Positions 8,998 through 17,569 of a stretch of DNA of 64,000 bases are shown one piece after another. Numbering within the stretch: position 1 is the first letter of the stretch; each line of letters begins with the position of its first letter. A program made the translations under genes and the position numbers. A model generated the notes under the pieces. It ran no database searches and was not told where the DNA came from. It was given only the letters and a program-made list of their open reading frames with translations. The DNA comes from Pyxidicoccus trucidator (GTDB taxonomy: Bacteria; Myxococcota; Myxococcia; Myxococcales; Myxococcaceae), in contig NZ_JAAIXZ010000009.1 in NCBI RefSeq assembly GCF_010894435.1, positions 291,342 through 355,341 on the forward strand, read 5' to 3'.

Positions 8998-9858
8998 ATG
9001 TGGGATTGGGTCCGCCAACTGGCGGAGTGGTCACGTGAGGATGCGCCCTTCGCCGTTGCCACGGTGACGGCCTGCCAGGGCAGCACGCCCGCCGAGCCCG
9101 GCGCGAAGCTGCTCGTGCGCGCGAACGGCGTGTTCCACGGCACCGTGGGCGGTGGCCACCTGGAGCAGCTGGTGCTCGCCGACGCGCGGACCTGCCTGGA
9201 GAAGGGCGAGCCGCGCTCGTACCGCTACCCGCTGGGCGCGAAGCTGGGCCAGTGCTGCGGAGGAGTCGTGGACGTCTTCGTCGAGCCCGTCAACCACGGT
9301 CCCCGCCTCTATCTCTTCGGCGCCGGCCACGTGGGCCAGGCGCTGTGCCGCACGCTGGAGGGCACGCCCTTCCAGGTCCACCTCGTGGACGAGCGGCCCG
9401 AGTGGCTCCAGGGCGAGCGCATCCCCGCGTCCGTGGTGCGCCATGACGAGCCGTGGGACGCCTTCGCCGCCAGGGCTCCGTGGGACGCGCGCCGCACGTA
9501 CGTCGCGGTGATGACGCACCGGCACGACCTGGACCAGGACATCATCGCCTTCGCCGTGGAGCGGCCGGCGCGCTACCTGGGCCTCATCGGCAGCCGTACG
9601 AAGTGGGCCCGCTTCCGCCAGCGCCTGGAGGCCCGGGGCGTGCCCACGAAGAACATCGACCGGGTGCACTGCCCCATGGGCGTGGAGATTGGCGGCAAGT
9701 CGCCGCAGGAGGTCGCGGTGAGCATCGCCGCCGGCCTCCTCCAGGTGCACCACGGGTTGAGTGTCGACATCCGCTCCGGAGCGTCAGCGTCGGAGCCCCC
9801 CCGTCTGCACGGGGAATCAGAGCCGCCCCGCGTGCGCGGCGTATCATCTGGAGAATGA
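8998..9858 (+). CDS. xdhC: XdhC family xanthine dehydrogenase maturation factor
   Basis: This 286-residue protein belongs to the XdhC/CoxI family, which binds molybdenum cofactor and delivers its sulfurated form to xanthine dehydrogenase. Visible signatures are the N-terminal ATVTACQGSTPAEPGAKLLV, GTVGGGHLE, the family motif LGQCCGGVVDVFVE, and the C-terminal Rossmann-like part beginning LYLFGAGHVGQAL and ending YLGLIGSRTKW. The start is the ATG at 8998, preceded by GGAAG. The stop overlaps the xanthine dehydrogenase start as ATGA, so the two are translationally coupled. Confidence 0.93.
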   Translation: MWDWVRQLAEWSREDAPFAVATVTACQGSTPAEPGAKLLVRANGVFHGTVGGGHLEQLVLADARTCLEKGEPRSYRYPLGAKLGQCCGGVVDVFVEPVNHGPRLYLFGAGHVGQALCRTLEGTPFQVHLVDERPEWLQGERIPASVVRHDEPWDAFAARAPWDARRTYVAVMTHRHDLDQDIIAFAVERPARYLGLIGSRTKWARFRQRLEARGVPTKNIDRVHCPMGVEIGGKSPQEVAVSIAAGLLQVHHGLSVDIRSGASASEPPRLHGESEPPRVRGVSSGE

Positions 9859-12800
9859 GCGTCATGTTCGAGTTCCTGCTCAACGGCACGCCCGTCCGTG
9901 TCGACGACGTGTCCCCCAACACCACCCTGCTGGACTTCCTGCGCGCGCGCGGAGCCACGGGGACGAAGCAGGGCTGCGCCGAGGGAGACTGCGGCGCGTG
10001 CACCGTGGCCATGGTGGACCGCGACGCCCAGGGCAACCGCTGCCTGCGCGCCTTCAACTCCTGCATCGCCCTGGTCCCCATGGTCGCCGGCCGGGAGGTC
10101 GTCACGGTGGAGGGCGTGGGCCGCCCCGAGCAGCCCCACCCCGTGCAGCAGGCCATGGTGAAGCACTACGGCTCGCAGTGTGGCTTCTGCACACCGGGCT
10201 TCATCGTCTCCATGGCCGAGGCGTACTCGCGCAAGGACGTCTGTACGCCGGAGGCCGTGGCGGACCAGCTCTGCGGCAACCTCTGCCGCTGCACCGGCTA
10301 CCGCCCCATCCGCGACGCGATGATGGAGGCGCTCGCCACGCGTGACGCCAGCGCCGCACTCGAGCCGCTCCCGGGCCTGCCCCTCGGAGGCCCCGCCGCA
10401 CCGCTCCCCTCGCTGCGGTACGAGGCGGGCGGGCAGACGTTCCTCCGCCCCACTTCGTGGGAGGAGCTGCTCGCGCTGCGGGCCGCGCACCCCGAGGCGC
10501 ACCTCGTCGCCGGTGCCACCGAGCTGGGCGTGGACATCACGAAGAAGGCCCGGCGCTACCCGTTCCTCATCTCCACCGAGGGCGTGGAGTCCCTGCGCGC
10601 CATCCGCCGCGAGGCGGACGGGTGGTACGTGGGCGGCGCCGCGTCCCTCGTGGACCTGGAGGACGCGCTCGGCGCCGACTTCCCCGAGGTGGCGAAGATG
10701 CTGAACGTCTTCGCCTCCCGGCAGATTCGCCAGCGCGCCACGCTGGCCGGCAACCTGGTGACGGCGTCGCCCATTGGAGACATGGCGCCCGTGCTGCTCG
10801 CCCTGGACGCGTCGCTCGCCCTCGCGTCCGTGAAGGGCGAGCGCACCGTGCCCCTGTCCGACTTCTTCCTCGCGTACCGGAAGACGGCGCTGCAGCCGGA
10901 TGAAGTGGTGCGCCACATCGTCATCCCCCACGCCGCTGTCCCGGCGGGCGGGCGGCGGCTGTCCGACTCCTTCAAGGTGTCCAAGCGGCGCGAGCTGGAC
11001 ATCAGCATCGTCGCCGCGGGCTTCCGCGTGGAGCTGGACGCGGAGGGCGTGGTGCGGCTGGCACGACTGGCCTACGGCGGCGTGGCGGCCACGCCCGTGC
11101 GCGCGCGCCGCTCGGAGGGCCTGCTCACCGGGCAGCCGTGGACCCGTGAGACGCTGGCGCGGGTGCTGCCCGTGCTGTCGGAGGAAATCACCCCCATCAG
11201 TGACTTGCGCGGCAGCGCGGAGTACCGGCGCGGGCTGGTGGTGACGCTGCTCGAGAAGTTCTTCTCCGGCGAGCGCAGCCCCTCGCTGGACGCGGCGCCG
11301 CGCTTCACGCTCGGCGAGCCGGGGGCTCCGGCGGACGCCGGGCGCGAGCTGCGGCACGAGAGCGCGCTGGGCCACGTGACGGGCGGCGCGCGGTACGTGG
11401 ACGACCTGGCGCAGCGACAGCCCATGCTGGAGGTGTGGCCGGTGTGCGCGCCGCATGCTCACGCGCGCATCCTCCGCAGGGACCCCATCGCCGCGCGGAA
11501 GATGCCCGGCGTGGTGGCGGTGCTGATGGCCGAGGACATCCCCGGCACCAATGACACCGGCCCCATCCGCCATGACGAGCCGCTGCTCGCAGACCGGGAG
11601 GTGCTCTTCCACGGGCAGGTGGTGGCGCTGGTGGTGGGCGAGTCCGTCGACGCCTGCCGCGCCGCCGCTCGCGCCGTGGTGGTGGAGTACGAGCCGCTGC
11701 CCGCCGTCCTCACCGTCGAGGACGCCATCGCCCAGGGCAGCTACCACACCGAGCCCCACGTCATCCGCCGGGGCGACGTGGACGCGGCGATGGCGGGCAG
11801 CCCCCACCGACTCTCCGGCACGCTCTCCATCGGCGGCCAGGAGCACTTCTACCTGGAGACCCATGCCGCCTTCGCCGAGCGCGGCGACGACGGCGACATC
11901 ACCGTGACGTCCTCCACCCAGCACCCGTCGGAGGTGCAGGCGGTGGTGTCCCACGTGCTGCATCTGCCGCGCAGCCGCGTGGTGGTGAAGGCCCCGCGCA
12001 TGGGCGGCGGCTTCGGTGGCAAGGAGACGCAGGGCAACGCGCCCGCCGCCCTGGTGGCCCTGGCCTCGTGGCACACGGGCCGCCCGGTGCGGTGGATGCT
12101 CGACCGCGACGTGGACATGACGCTCACCGGGAAGCGCCACCCGTTCCACGCCACCTTCGAGGTCGGCTTCGACGCGCAGGGCCGGCTGCTCGCGCTGCGC
12201 ACGCACCTGGTGTCCAACGGCGGCTGGTCGCTGGACCTGTCCGAGTCCATCCTCGACCGCGCCCTCTTCCACCTGGACAACGCCTACTACGTGCCGGCGC
12301 TGGCGTACTCGGGCCGCGTGGCGAAGACACACCTGGTGTCCAACACGGCGTTCCGTGGCTTCGGCGGGCCCCAGGGCATGCTGGTGTCCGAGGAGATTCT
12401 CGCCCGCGTGGCCCGCGCCGTCGGCCTGCCTCCGGAAGAGGTGCGCGAGCGCAACCTCTACGTCGGCTCGGGCGAGACGAACACCACGCACTACGGGCAG
12501 GAGCTGGAGGACGAGCGCATGCCCCACCTGTGGCGTGAGCTGAAGGAGTCCTCGGACTTCGCGCGGCGGCGCCAGGAGGTGGACGCCTTCAACGCGCAGT
12601 CCCCGCGCATCAAGCGGGGCCTGGCGCTCACGCCCATGAAGTTCGGCATCTCCTTCACCGCCACGTTCCTCAACCAGGCCGGCGCGCTGGTCCACGTGTA
12701 CCGGGACGGCTCGGTCATGGTGTCCCATGGCGGCACGGAGATGGGCCAGGGCCTGCACACCAAGGTGCTGGGCGTGGCCATGCGCGAGCTGGGGGTGCCC

Positions 12801-13673
12801 GCCAGCGCCGTGCGGATGGCCAAGACGGCCACGGACAAGGTGCCCAACACGTCCGCCACCGCCGCGTCCAGTGGCTCGGACCTGAACGGGGCCGCCGTGC
12901 GCAATGCGTGCGTCACGCTGCGCGAGCGTCTGGCCCCCGTGGCGGCGCGGCTCCTCTCGGAGAAGCTCGGGCGCGGCGTGGCCCCCGAGGCGCTGGTGTT
13001 CCAGGACGGGCACGTGGGGCCCGAGGGCGAGCCGGACGTGTCCCTGCCCTTCGCGTCCGTGGTCGAGGCCGCGTACCTGGCGCGCGTGGGCCTGTCGGTG
13101 ACGGGCTACTACCAGACGCCGGGCATCGGCTACGACAAGGCGCGCGGCCGGGGCCGGCCCTTCCTCTACTTCGCCTACGGCGCCGCCGTGTCCGAGGTGG
13201 AGGTGGATGGGTACACAGGCATGAAGCGCGTGCTGCGCGTGGACCTGCTGGAGGACGTGGGCGACTCGCTCAACCCCGGCGTGGACCGTGGGCAGATTGA
13301 GGGCGGCTTCGTGCAGGGGCTGGGGTGGCTCACCGGCGAGGACCTGCGCTGGGATGCCAATGGGCGGCTGCTCACGCACTCGGCCAGCACGTACGCGGTG
13401 CCGGCGTTCAGCGACGCACCGGTCGACTTCCGCGTGCGGCTGATGGAGAAGGCGCGCCAGCACAACACCATCCACGGCAGCAAGGCGGTGGGCGAGCCTC
13501 CGCTGATGCTCGCCCTGTCCGCGCGTGAGGCGCTGCGGGACGCGGTGGCCGCCTTCGGACAGGCCGGTGGTGAGGTGGAGCTGGCCTCGCCCGCCACGCA
13601 CGAGGCGCTGTTCCTGGCCATCCAGAAGCGGCTCGCGCGTGGCGCCAGCGAGGACGGGCGCGAGGCGGCCTGA
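9855..13673 (+). CDS. xdhAB: single-chain xanthine dehydrogenase (XdhA-XdhB fusion)
   Basis: This 1272-residue enzyme carries all parts of xanthine dehydrogenase on one chain, in the order used by the animal enzyme. A plant-type [2Fe-2S] domain (GCAEGDCGACTV) is followed by a second [2Fe-2S] domain (SQCGFCTPG, NLCRCTGYRPI), a FAD domain (about residues 185-470) and the molybdopterin domains. The substrate residues of bovine XDH are kept: E724 in GGFGGKET, R802 in SILDRALFH and the catalytic E1214 in GEPPLML. This supports hypoxanthine/xanthine as substrates rather than aldehydes. It overlaps xdhC by 4 bp. Bacterial homologues are usually split into XdhA and XdhB. Confidence 0.93.
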   Translation: MSVMFEFLLNGTPVRVDDVSPNTTLLDFLRARGATGTKQGCAEGDCGACTVAMVDRDAQGNRCLRAFNSCIALVPMVAGREVVTVEGVGRPEQPHPVQQAMVKHYGSQCGFCTPGFIVSMAEAYSRKDVCTPEAVADQLCGNLCRCTGYRPIRDAMMEALATRDASAALEPLPGLPLGGPAAPLPSLRYEAGGQTFLRPTSWEELLALRAAHPEAHLVAGATELGVDITKKARRYPFLISTEGVESLRAIRREADGWYVGGAASLVDLEDALGADFPEVAKMLNVFASRQIRQRATLAGNLVTASPIGDMAPVLLALDASLALASVKGERTVPLSDFFLAYRKTALQPDEVVRHIVIPHAAVPAGGRRLSDSFKVSKRRELDISIVAAGFRVELDAEGVVRLARLAYGGVAATPVRARRSEGLLTGQPWTRETLARVLPVLSEEITPISDLRGSAEYRRGLVVTLLEKFFSGERSPSLDAAPRFTLGEPGAPADAGRELRHESALGHVTGGARYVDDLAQRQPMLEVWPVCAPHAHARILRRDPIAARKMPGVVAVLMAEDIPGTNDTGPIRHDEPLLADREVLFHGQVVALVVGESVDACRAAARAVVVEYEPLPAVLTVEDAIAQGSYHTEPHVIRRGDVDAAMAGSPHRLSGTLSIGGQEHFYLETHAAFAERGDDGDITVTSSTQHPSEVQAVVSHVLHLPRSRVVVKAPRMGGGFGGKETQGNAPAALVALASWHTGRPVRWMLDRDVDMTLTGKRHPFHATFEVGFDAQGRLLALRTHLVSNGGWSLDLSESILDRALFHLDNAYYVPALAYSGRVAKTHLVSNTAFRGFGGPQGMLVSEEILARVARAVGLPPEEVRERNLYVGSGETNTTHYGQELEDERMPHLWRELKESSDFARRRQEVDAFNAQSPRIKRGLALTPMKFGISFTATFLNQAGALVHVYRDGSVMVSHGGTEMGQGLHTKVLGVAMRELGVPASAVRMAKTATDKVPNTSATAASSGSDLNGAAVRNACVTLRERLAPVAARLLSEKLGRGVAPEALVFQDGHVGPEGEPDVSLPFASVVEAAYLARVGLSVTGYYQTPGIGYDKARGRGRPFLYFAYGAAVSEVEVDGYTGMKRVLRVDLLEDVGDSLNPGVDRGQIEGGFVQGLGWLTGEDLRWDANGRLLTHSASTYAVPAFSDAPVDFRVRLMEKARQHNTIHGSKAVGEPPLMLALSAREALRDAVAAFGQAGGEVELASPATHEALFLAIQKRLARGASEDGREAA

Positions 13674-13716
13674 GGCCCCTCCGGGACCGGGCAGGCACCG
13701 TGCTGTTCGGAAATGT

Positions 13717-13742
13717 CGGGGGTTTTGCGCGGCTTGCCCCCG
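13717..13742. terminator. possible terminator between convergent xdhAB and doxX
   Basis: CGGGGG (13717-13722) pairs with CCCCCG (13737-13742) around a 14-base loop, directly at the end of the DoxX gene. The stem is short and the loop long. Confidence 0.3.
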
Positions 13743-14129
13743 TCACGCGGCGACTGACACCACCGGATTGAGCACGTAGCGACCGTACGCCACGAAGGCG
13801 ACCAGAACCCCCATCACGAGCGCCCAGGTCATCGGGTTCTCGGGCGTCATCTTCGTCGAATAACGCGCGTACAGCGCGACGAGCGCAAAAGTCTCGAGCG
13901 TGAGCACCGCGGCCGCGTGCGCGGTAAGACCGGGCATCCACTTCAACGCCGCCGGAACGATCAGCAGCACGCCACCAGCAACCTCGAGGAAGCCGAGCAC
14001 CTGCCATCCCCTGTGGGGGACCTCGCTGAACTGGCTCGCGAGCTGCTGAAACGAGAACGCCTTGTACAACCCGCCTGAGAGGAACAGCAGCGCGAGGACG
14101 GCCTGAAGGACCCAGAAGACGATGTTCAT
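13743..14129 (-). CDS. DoxX family membrane protein
   Basis: This 128-residue protein has four hydrophobic helices and the DoxX pattern: LFLSGGLYKAF near residue 20, then GFLEVAGGVLLIVPA. DoxX proteins are small quinone- or redox-linked membrane proteins. It is the last gene of the arsR / SRPBCC / doxX operon, 17 bp after the SRPBCC stop. A longer frame extends upstream but lacks a start supported by homology. Confidence 0.82.
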   Translation of the reverse strand: MNIVFWVLQAVLALLFLSGGLYKAFSFQQLASQFSEVPHRGWQVLGFLEVAGGVLLIVPAALKWMPGLTAHAAAVLTLETFALVALYARYSTKMTPENPMTWALVMGVLVAFVAYGRYVLNPVVSVAA

Positions 14130-14146
14130 ATGTGGTGGCTCGGTAA

Positions 14147-14617
14147 TCAGGCCTTGAGGGCCGGGTTGTCGCTGACAGGAGAAGGCAAAGCGGCGCCGCC
14201 CGACGCCTTCTCGAACGTCCTGGCGAGCTTTCCGTGCATCATCTTCCAGCCGTACTCGGCGCCGTGGAACGCTTGGTCCTCCTTGAAGCCGGAGTGCTCG
14301 AAGAGCACGCGCGTCCCATCGCCATCGGCTTCGAGGCGGTAGCTGACGCGCGTATCCAGCCAGCCCTCGCCAACCACCCACGTGAACTCGAGCTCGGACG
14401 GAGGAACGCACCGGAGCACCTCGCAGTGCACGACGAGTCCATCGAACCTGGCCCGAGGGTCCGGAGGCACGCGGAACGTGAAGCGATGCCCGACGCGCGG
14501 CTCGAAGTCGTTCGGGTACATCCAGTCGGCGAGCGCCTCGCGGGTCGCGAGCGCGCGCCACACTACGGCGGGCGACTGGGTGAACTTCAGCTCCCGTCGG
14601 ATTGTCTTCGTCGTCAT
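14147..14617 (-). CDS. SRPBCC (AHSA1-like) domain protein
   Basis: This 156-residue protein is a START/AHSA1-fold domain: the start TIRRELKFTQSPAVVWRAL leads into WMYPNDFEPRVGHRFTFRVPP and SYRLEADGDGTRVLFEHSGF. Such proteins bind hydrophobic ligands. Pairs with a small ArsR regulator are common, but their ligands are rarely known. The ATG at 14617 overlaps the arsR stop as ATGA, so translation is coupled. Confidence 0.85.
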   Translation of the reverse strand: MTTKTIRRELKFTQSPAVVWRALATREALADWMYPNDFEPRVGHRFTFRVPPDPRARFDGLVVHCEVLRCVPPSELEFTWVVGEGWLDTRVSYRLEADGDGTRVLFEHSGFKEDQAFHGAEYGWKMMHGKLARTFEKASGGAALPSPVSDNPALKA

Positions 14618-14937
14618 CGCTCGTTGCCCTTCTCGAGGTGCCGCCGCAGGCGAGTGAAGTTGTCGTCCCAGAACCGCTCGTAGTGAGCGAGCCAGTCGCG
14701 CACCGGCTCCAGTCGCTCCGGCACGAGGCGGTACCGCCGTTCCCTGCCGTGCCGTTGCTCGGCAACGAGGCCCGCCTCGAGCAGCACACGCAGGTGCTGA
14801 GACACCGCCGGGCGGCTCATCTCGAAGTTCTCGGCGATCGCATTCACCGGGCGGTCGCCGTCGACCAGCAGGTCGAGCATGCGGCGCCGCGCCGGATGGC
14901 TGATCGCTCCGAACACCCCGGGCTCCGTGTGCATCAT
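14614..14937 (-). CDS. ArsR family transcriptional regulator
   Basis: This 107-residue winged-helix regulator has the ArsR core: ISHPARRRMLDLLVDGDRPV, then the recognition helix MSRPAVSQHLRVLLEAGLV and the wing GRERRYRL. No Cys metal site is visible, so it probably senses something other than arsenic. The ATG at 14937 is chosen over the in-frame TTG at 14976, because that TTG is the first part of the -35 box. With the -10 box ending at 14947 the mRNA would start within a few bases of the ATG, so translation may be leaderless. It heads the operon and probably represses it. Confidence 0.85.
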   Translation of the reverse strand: MMHTEPGVFGAISHPARRRMLDLLVDGDRPVNAIAENFEMSRPAVSQHLRVLLEAGLVAEQRHGRERRYRLVPERLEPVRDWLAHYERFWDDNFTRLRRHLEKGNER

Positions 14938-14946
14938 CGCCCGCCA

Positions 14947-14976
14947 ATAATGCGTAAGGAGATGCTTACCTGTCAA
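14947..14976 (-). promoter_or_regulatory. arsR promoter with internal operator
   Basis: TTGACA (14976-14971) and CATTAT (14952-14947) lie 18 bp apart on the minus strand. The spacer holds the inverted repeat GTAAG-N6-CTTAC (14954-14969). A repressor bound there would block RNA polymerase directly, as expected for autoregulation by the adjacent ArsR protein. Confidence 0.65.
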
Positions 14977-15078
14977 GCGGACGAAAGAAAGCGGTGCGGC
15001 GCAAGGGCTTGTTCGTTTGCAGTGCCTGCCGACGGCGCCACGGCGGCGCGCGTGCTCATCGTCCGGAGGCCGACCCGC

Positions 15079-15522
15079 TCAGTACTTCTGGCTGTGCTCG
15101 ACCTTCACGCTCCCGTCATTGAACGGGAAGTTCTTGCCCAGGTCCTTCCGGGCGTCCTTGCTCGCGGAGGCCTCGTCGGTGCCGAAGCCGACGCCCATCG
15201 CGCGCCCGGTGCAGCCCGCCTTGCCCACTCCGGCGGACACCACCACCAGGTGCCGCCCCAGGCTCTTGCCCTTCTTGTCGTTGTCCTTGTGATTCAGGCG
15301 CTTCAGCGTCGGGTACTGCTCCCGGGCCTTCTGCTCCGCCGCCTTCGCCACCTTGCCGGCGTCTCCGGCCTCCACCACGTAGCCGAGCGCGCTCGCGCAG
15401 GCCCCCTCATGCGTCACGGCGACGATGGTGTGGATGGCGTCCTCGGCGTGGGCCACCGAGCCCAGCAACATCGAGGTGAACAGCACCGCGCGAAGGACGG
15501 GCTTCAGCGTGTACGTGGACAT
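15079..15522 (-). CDS. exported protein of unknown function
   Basis: This 147-residue protein starts with a Sec signal (hydrophobic run VLRAVLFTSMLLG, cleavage after AHA). The mature part is rich in Lys and Gly with two Cys (one in GACASALGYVV, one in KAGCTGRAMGVGFG) that could form a disulfide. The Ala/Lys-rich helix KVAKAAEQKAREQY and the KDARKDLGKNFP segment recall secreted DUF4189-like proteins, but I cannot assign it firmly. Confidence 0.6.
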   Translation of the reverse strand: MSTYTLKPVLRAVLFTSMLLGSVAHAEDAIHTIVAVTHEGACASALGYVVEAGDAGKVAKAAEQKAREQYPTLKRLNHKDNDKKGKSLGRHLVVVSAGVGKAGCTGRAMGVGFGTDEASASKDARKDLGKNFPFNDGSVKVEHSQKY

Positions 15523-15598
15523 ATGAGGACCCCCAGGAGTGGACCGCGGATGCTAACGCAGGTCCGCCCCCCGGAGTCCCTGGATGATGGCCCCGGCC

Positions 15599-16585
15599 TC
15601 AGCGCGCGCCGTGCAGCTCCGCCACCTGGGGCATGCCGGCCACGGGGGCAGCCCCCTCGACGAAGTGCTCTCCCGCCCAGCGGGACAGGTGGCCGATGCA
15701 CGCGTCGATGGCCCCGCCCGTGGTGAAGATGTGGTTGGTGCCACGCAGCCGCAGCCGCTCCAGGGTGGCGACCTTCAGGTCAGCGAAGGCTGCCCGGTGG
15801 ATGCGGTCGAAGAAGACGTCGCGCAGCTTGCCCTCGGCGGTGATGACCAACACCGGCACGCCCCGCTCCACCACGCGCTGCCACGCGCGCACCAGCGGCA
15901 CGTTGGCCACCGCAGGCAGCGTCCCCCAGTCCATCAGCAGGTCCAGCAGGAACTGGCGCGGGAAGGGCACGTAGCGGAACAGCCGCGCGTACTCGTTCTC
16001 CCGCGTCAGCATCCGCATCCAGCCCCAGTACGAGAACAGCTTCGACGTCACGCGCCGCAGCGGCAGCCGCGAGCGCAAGGTGGCCTTCCCTGTCTCCTCC
16101 GGGGGCGCCTCTCCACCGGCGCCGGCCGCCTCCTGCTCGGACAGGTAGAACTCGGGCTCGAACATGAACACGCCCTCGATGCCCTCGGGCGCGCGGTCCG
16201 CCAGGTAGAGCGACGTCGTCGCCGCCCCGCACAGCCCGCCCAGCACCAGGCCCTTCAGCCCATGGCGCTTCAGCAGCTCCGCGTGGACGGCCTGCGCCAC
16301 CTCCACGAAGCCGCCGCCGCAGACGAACTGGTACAGCTCCGCCGTCGTCTCCGGCAGCGGGCCGTCCGAGTCGCCCAGCCCCGGCAGGTCCACGCGGAAG
16401 CACGGGAAGCCCTGCGCCGCGAGCGCGTCCGCGGCCCGCGCCGACAGGCCACCATGCCCCGAGCGCGGCACGTGCCCCGGATTCAGGAAGAGGAAGCCCA
16501 CCCGGCTCGGCTTCGCCGCCGTCGCGGGGTGGTACGTGCCCCACAGCGTGTGCCCCTTCACCTCCAGTTGGATCAGCTCTCTCAT
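15599..16585 (-). CDS. alpha/beta hydrolase, exosortase-associated hydrolase type
   Basis: This 328-residue alpha/beta-hydrolase-fold protein has GFLFLNPGHVPRSG near residue 30, FRVDLPGLGDSDGPLP, and a nucleophile elbow GGLCGAATTSL in which Cys replaces Ser. The late part LRLRGTNHIFTTGG supplies the likely His. It overlaps the upstream hydrolase gene by 4 bp. This two-gene arrangement resembles the paired hydrolases that accompany exosortase systems, but no exosortase or PEP-CTERM protein is visible in the window. The substrate is unknown. Confidence 0.7.
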   Translation of the reverse strand: MRELIQLEVKGHTLWGTYHPATAAKPSRVGFLFLNPGHVPRSGHGGLSARAADALAAQGFPCFRVDLPGLGDSDGPLPETTAELYQFVCGGGFVEVAQAVHAELLKRHGLKGLVLGGLCGAATTSLYLADRAPEGIEGVFMFEPEFYLSEQEAAGAGGEAPPEETGKATLRSRLPLRRVTSKLFSYWGWMRMLTRENEYARLFRYVPFPRQFLLDLLMDWGTLPAVANVPLVRAWQRVVERGVPVLVITAEGKLRDVFFDRIHRAAFADLKVATLERLRLRGTNHIFTTGGAIDACIGHLSRWAGEHFVEGAAPVAGMPQVAELHGAR

Positions 16586-17406
16586 GAGCGTGCCCCCTCC
16601 CTCACGTCCGCCGCGCCAGCCGCGAAGGCCGCGCTGTCATCGAACAGCTCTCCCAGGTCCGGCAGCAGCCGGTTGCTCGTCGTCCAGAAGAAGGGGCGCG
16701 GCGTGCGCACCGAGCGGCTCCGGCCCGGCGCCAGGAAGCGCTCCGCCGGACGCCCATCCAGGTGCACCACCCGCCACGGCCGCGCGTCGTCCCGCACGGG
16801 CAGCGCCAGGTCGTACGCCTCGGCGCTCCGCCACAGGCCGCGGGACCACGCGAAGCCCTCCACCTCCATGAAGCCCCCCGCCTCCAGCTGCGCCACGTAG
16901 TCCTCGCGAGAGCGCACCACGCCCCCCGTTCCCTCCAGGTTGTCCGCCGCCACCTTGCGCCGCAGCACCTCCATCAGGTGCGCGCGGCCGGACTCGGGCG
17001 GATCCCACAGGAGCAGCCCGTCCGCGCGGTCCGTCTGGAAGACGCGCGCGGCCAGCAGCGCCCCCAGGCGCAGGCCATGGAGCACCACCGGCACGCCAGG
17101 GCGCTCGCGGCGCAGGTGCTCCAGCCCCGCGCGCACGTCCTCCTCCCAGCGCTGGAAGGTCATGTCCTCGAAGCGGCCCGTGCTCTCCCCGCAGCCCCGG
17201 TAGTCGAGGCGCAGCGCGTCCACGCCCTGGCTGGCCAGGTGCCGCGCCCACCGCGTCCAGACGACGTACGCGTGCGCACGCTCCAGCCCCAGGGGGCCCG
17301 CCAGCAGCACCGCGGCCCGGCAGCCTCCCGGCGCCCGGTGGTGGACGAAATAGAGAGAGTCCTCTCCCTGGGTCAGGAACCCGGGCGATTCGGTCAAGGC
17401 CTGCAT
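16582..17406 (-). CDS. alpha/beta hydrolase-like protein without Ser nucleophile
   Basis: This 274-residue protein has the hydrolase fold signatures LLAGPLGLERAHAYVVW and LRLDYRGCGESTGRFEDM, but the elbow reads HGLRLGALLAAR, with Arg where the nucleophile should be. The same GLRLG form occurs, as I recall, in the exosortase-associated hydrolase family. It is therefore probably a partner or binding protein of the downstream hydrolase, with which it shares a 4-bp ATGA overlap. The Ser may have been lost or the chemistry changed. Confidence 0.68.
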   Translation of the reverse strand: MQALTESPGFLTQGEDSLYFVHHRAPGGCRAAVLLAGPLGLERAHAYVVWTRWARHLASQGVDALRLDYRGCGESTGRFEDMTFQRWEEDVRAGLEHLRRERPGVPVVLHGLRLGALLAARVFQTDRADGLLLWDPPESGRAHLMEVLRRKVAADNLEGTGGVVRSREDYVAQLEAGGFMEVEGFAWSRGLWRSAEAYDLALPVRDDARPWRVVHLDGRPAERFLAPGRSRSVRTPRPFFWTTSNRLLPDLGELFDDSAAFAAGAADVREGARS

Positions 17407-17569
17407 GTGGTGGATGTTCCCCCGGTGACGCGCGTCGGGATGCTACGAACGCGGTACAGCGAGAGTCAAACATTCCCTATCGCATGGTTGCCAATGCACT
17501 GGCAGCGGCCTTCAGGGGAGGGGGCCCGCGCACCCAGGCTCCGTCAGTGGAACCCCTGACCGGGGCGCC

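Noticed and set aside
9573..13601. A 1342-codon minus-strand open frame opposite xanthine dehydrogenase
   Set aside because: The plus strand shows every conserved motif of the enzyme; the antisense frame is His/Arg/Ala-rich without any domain.
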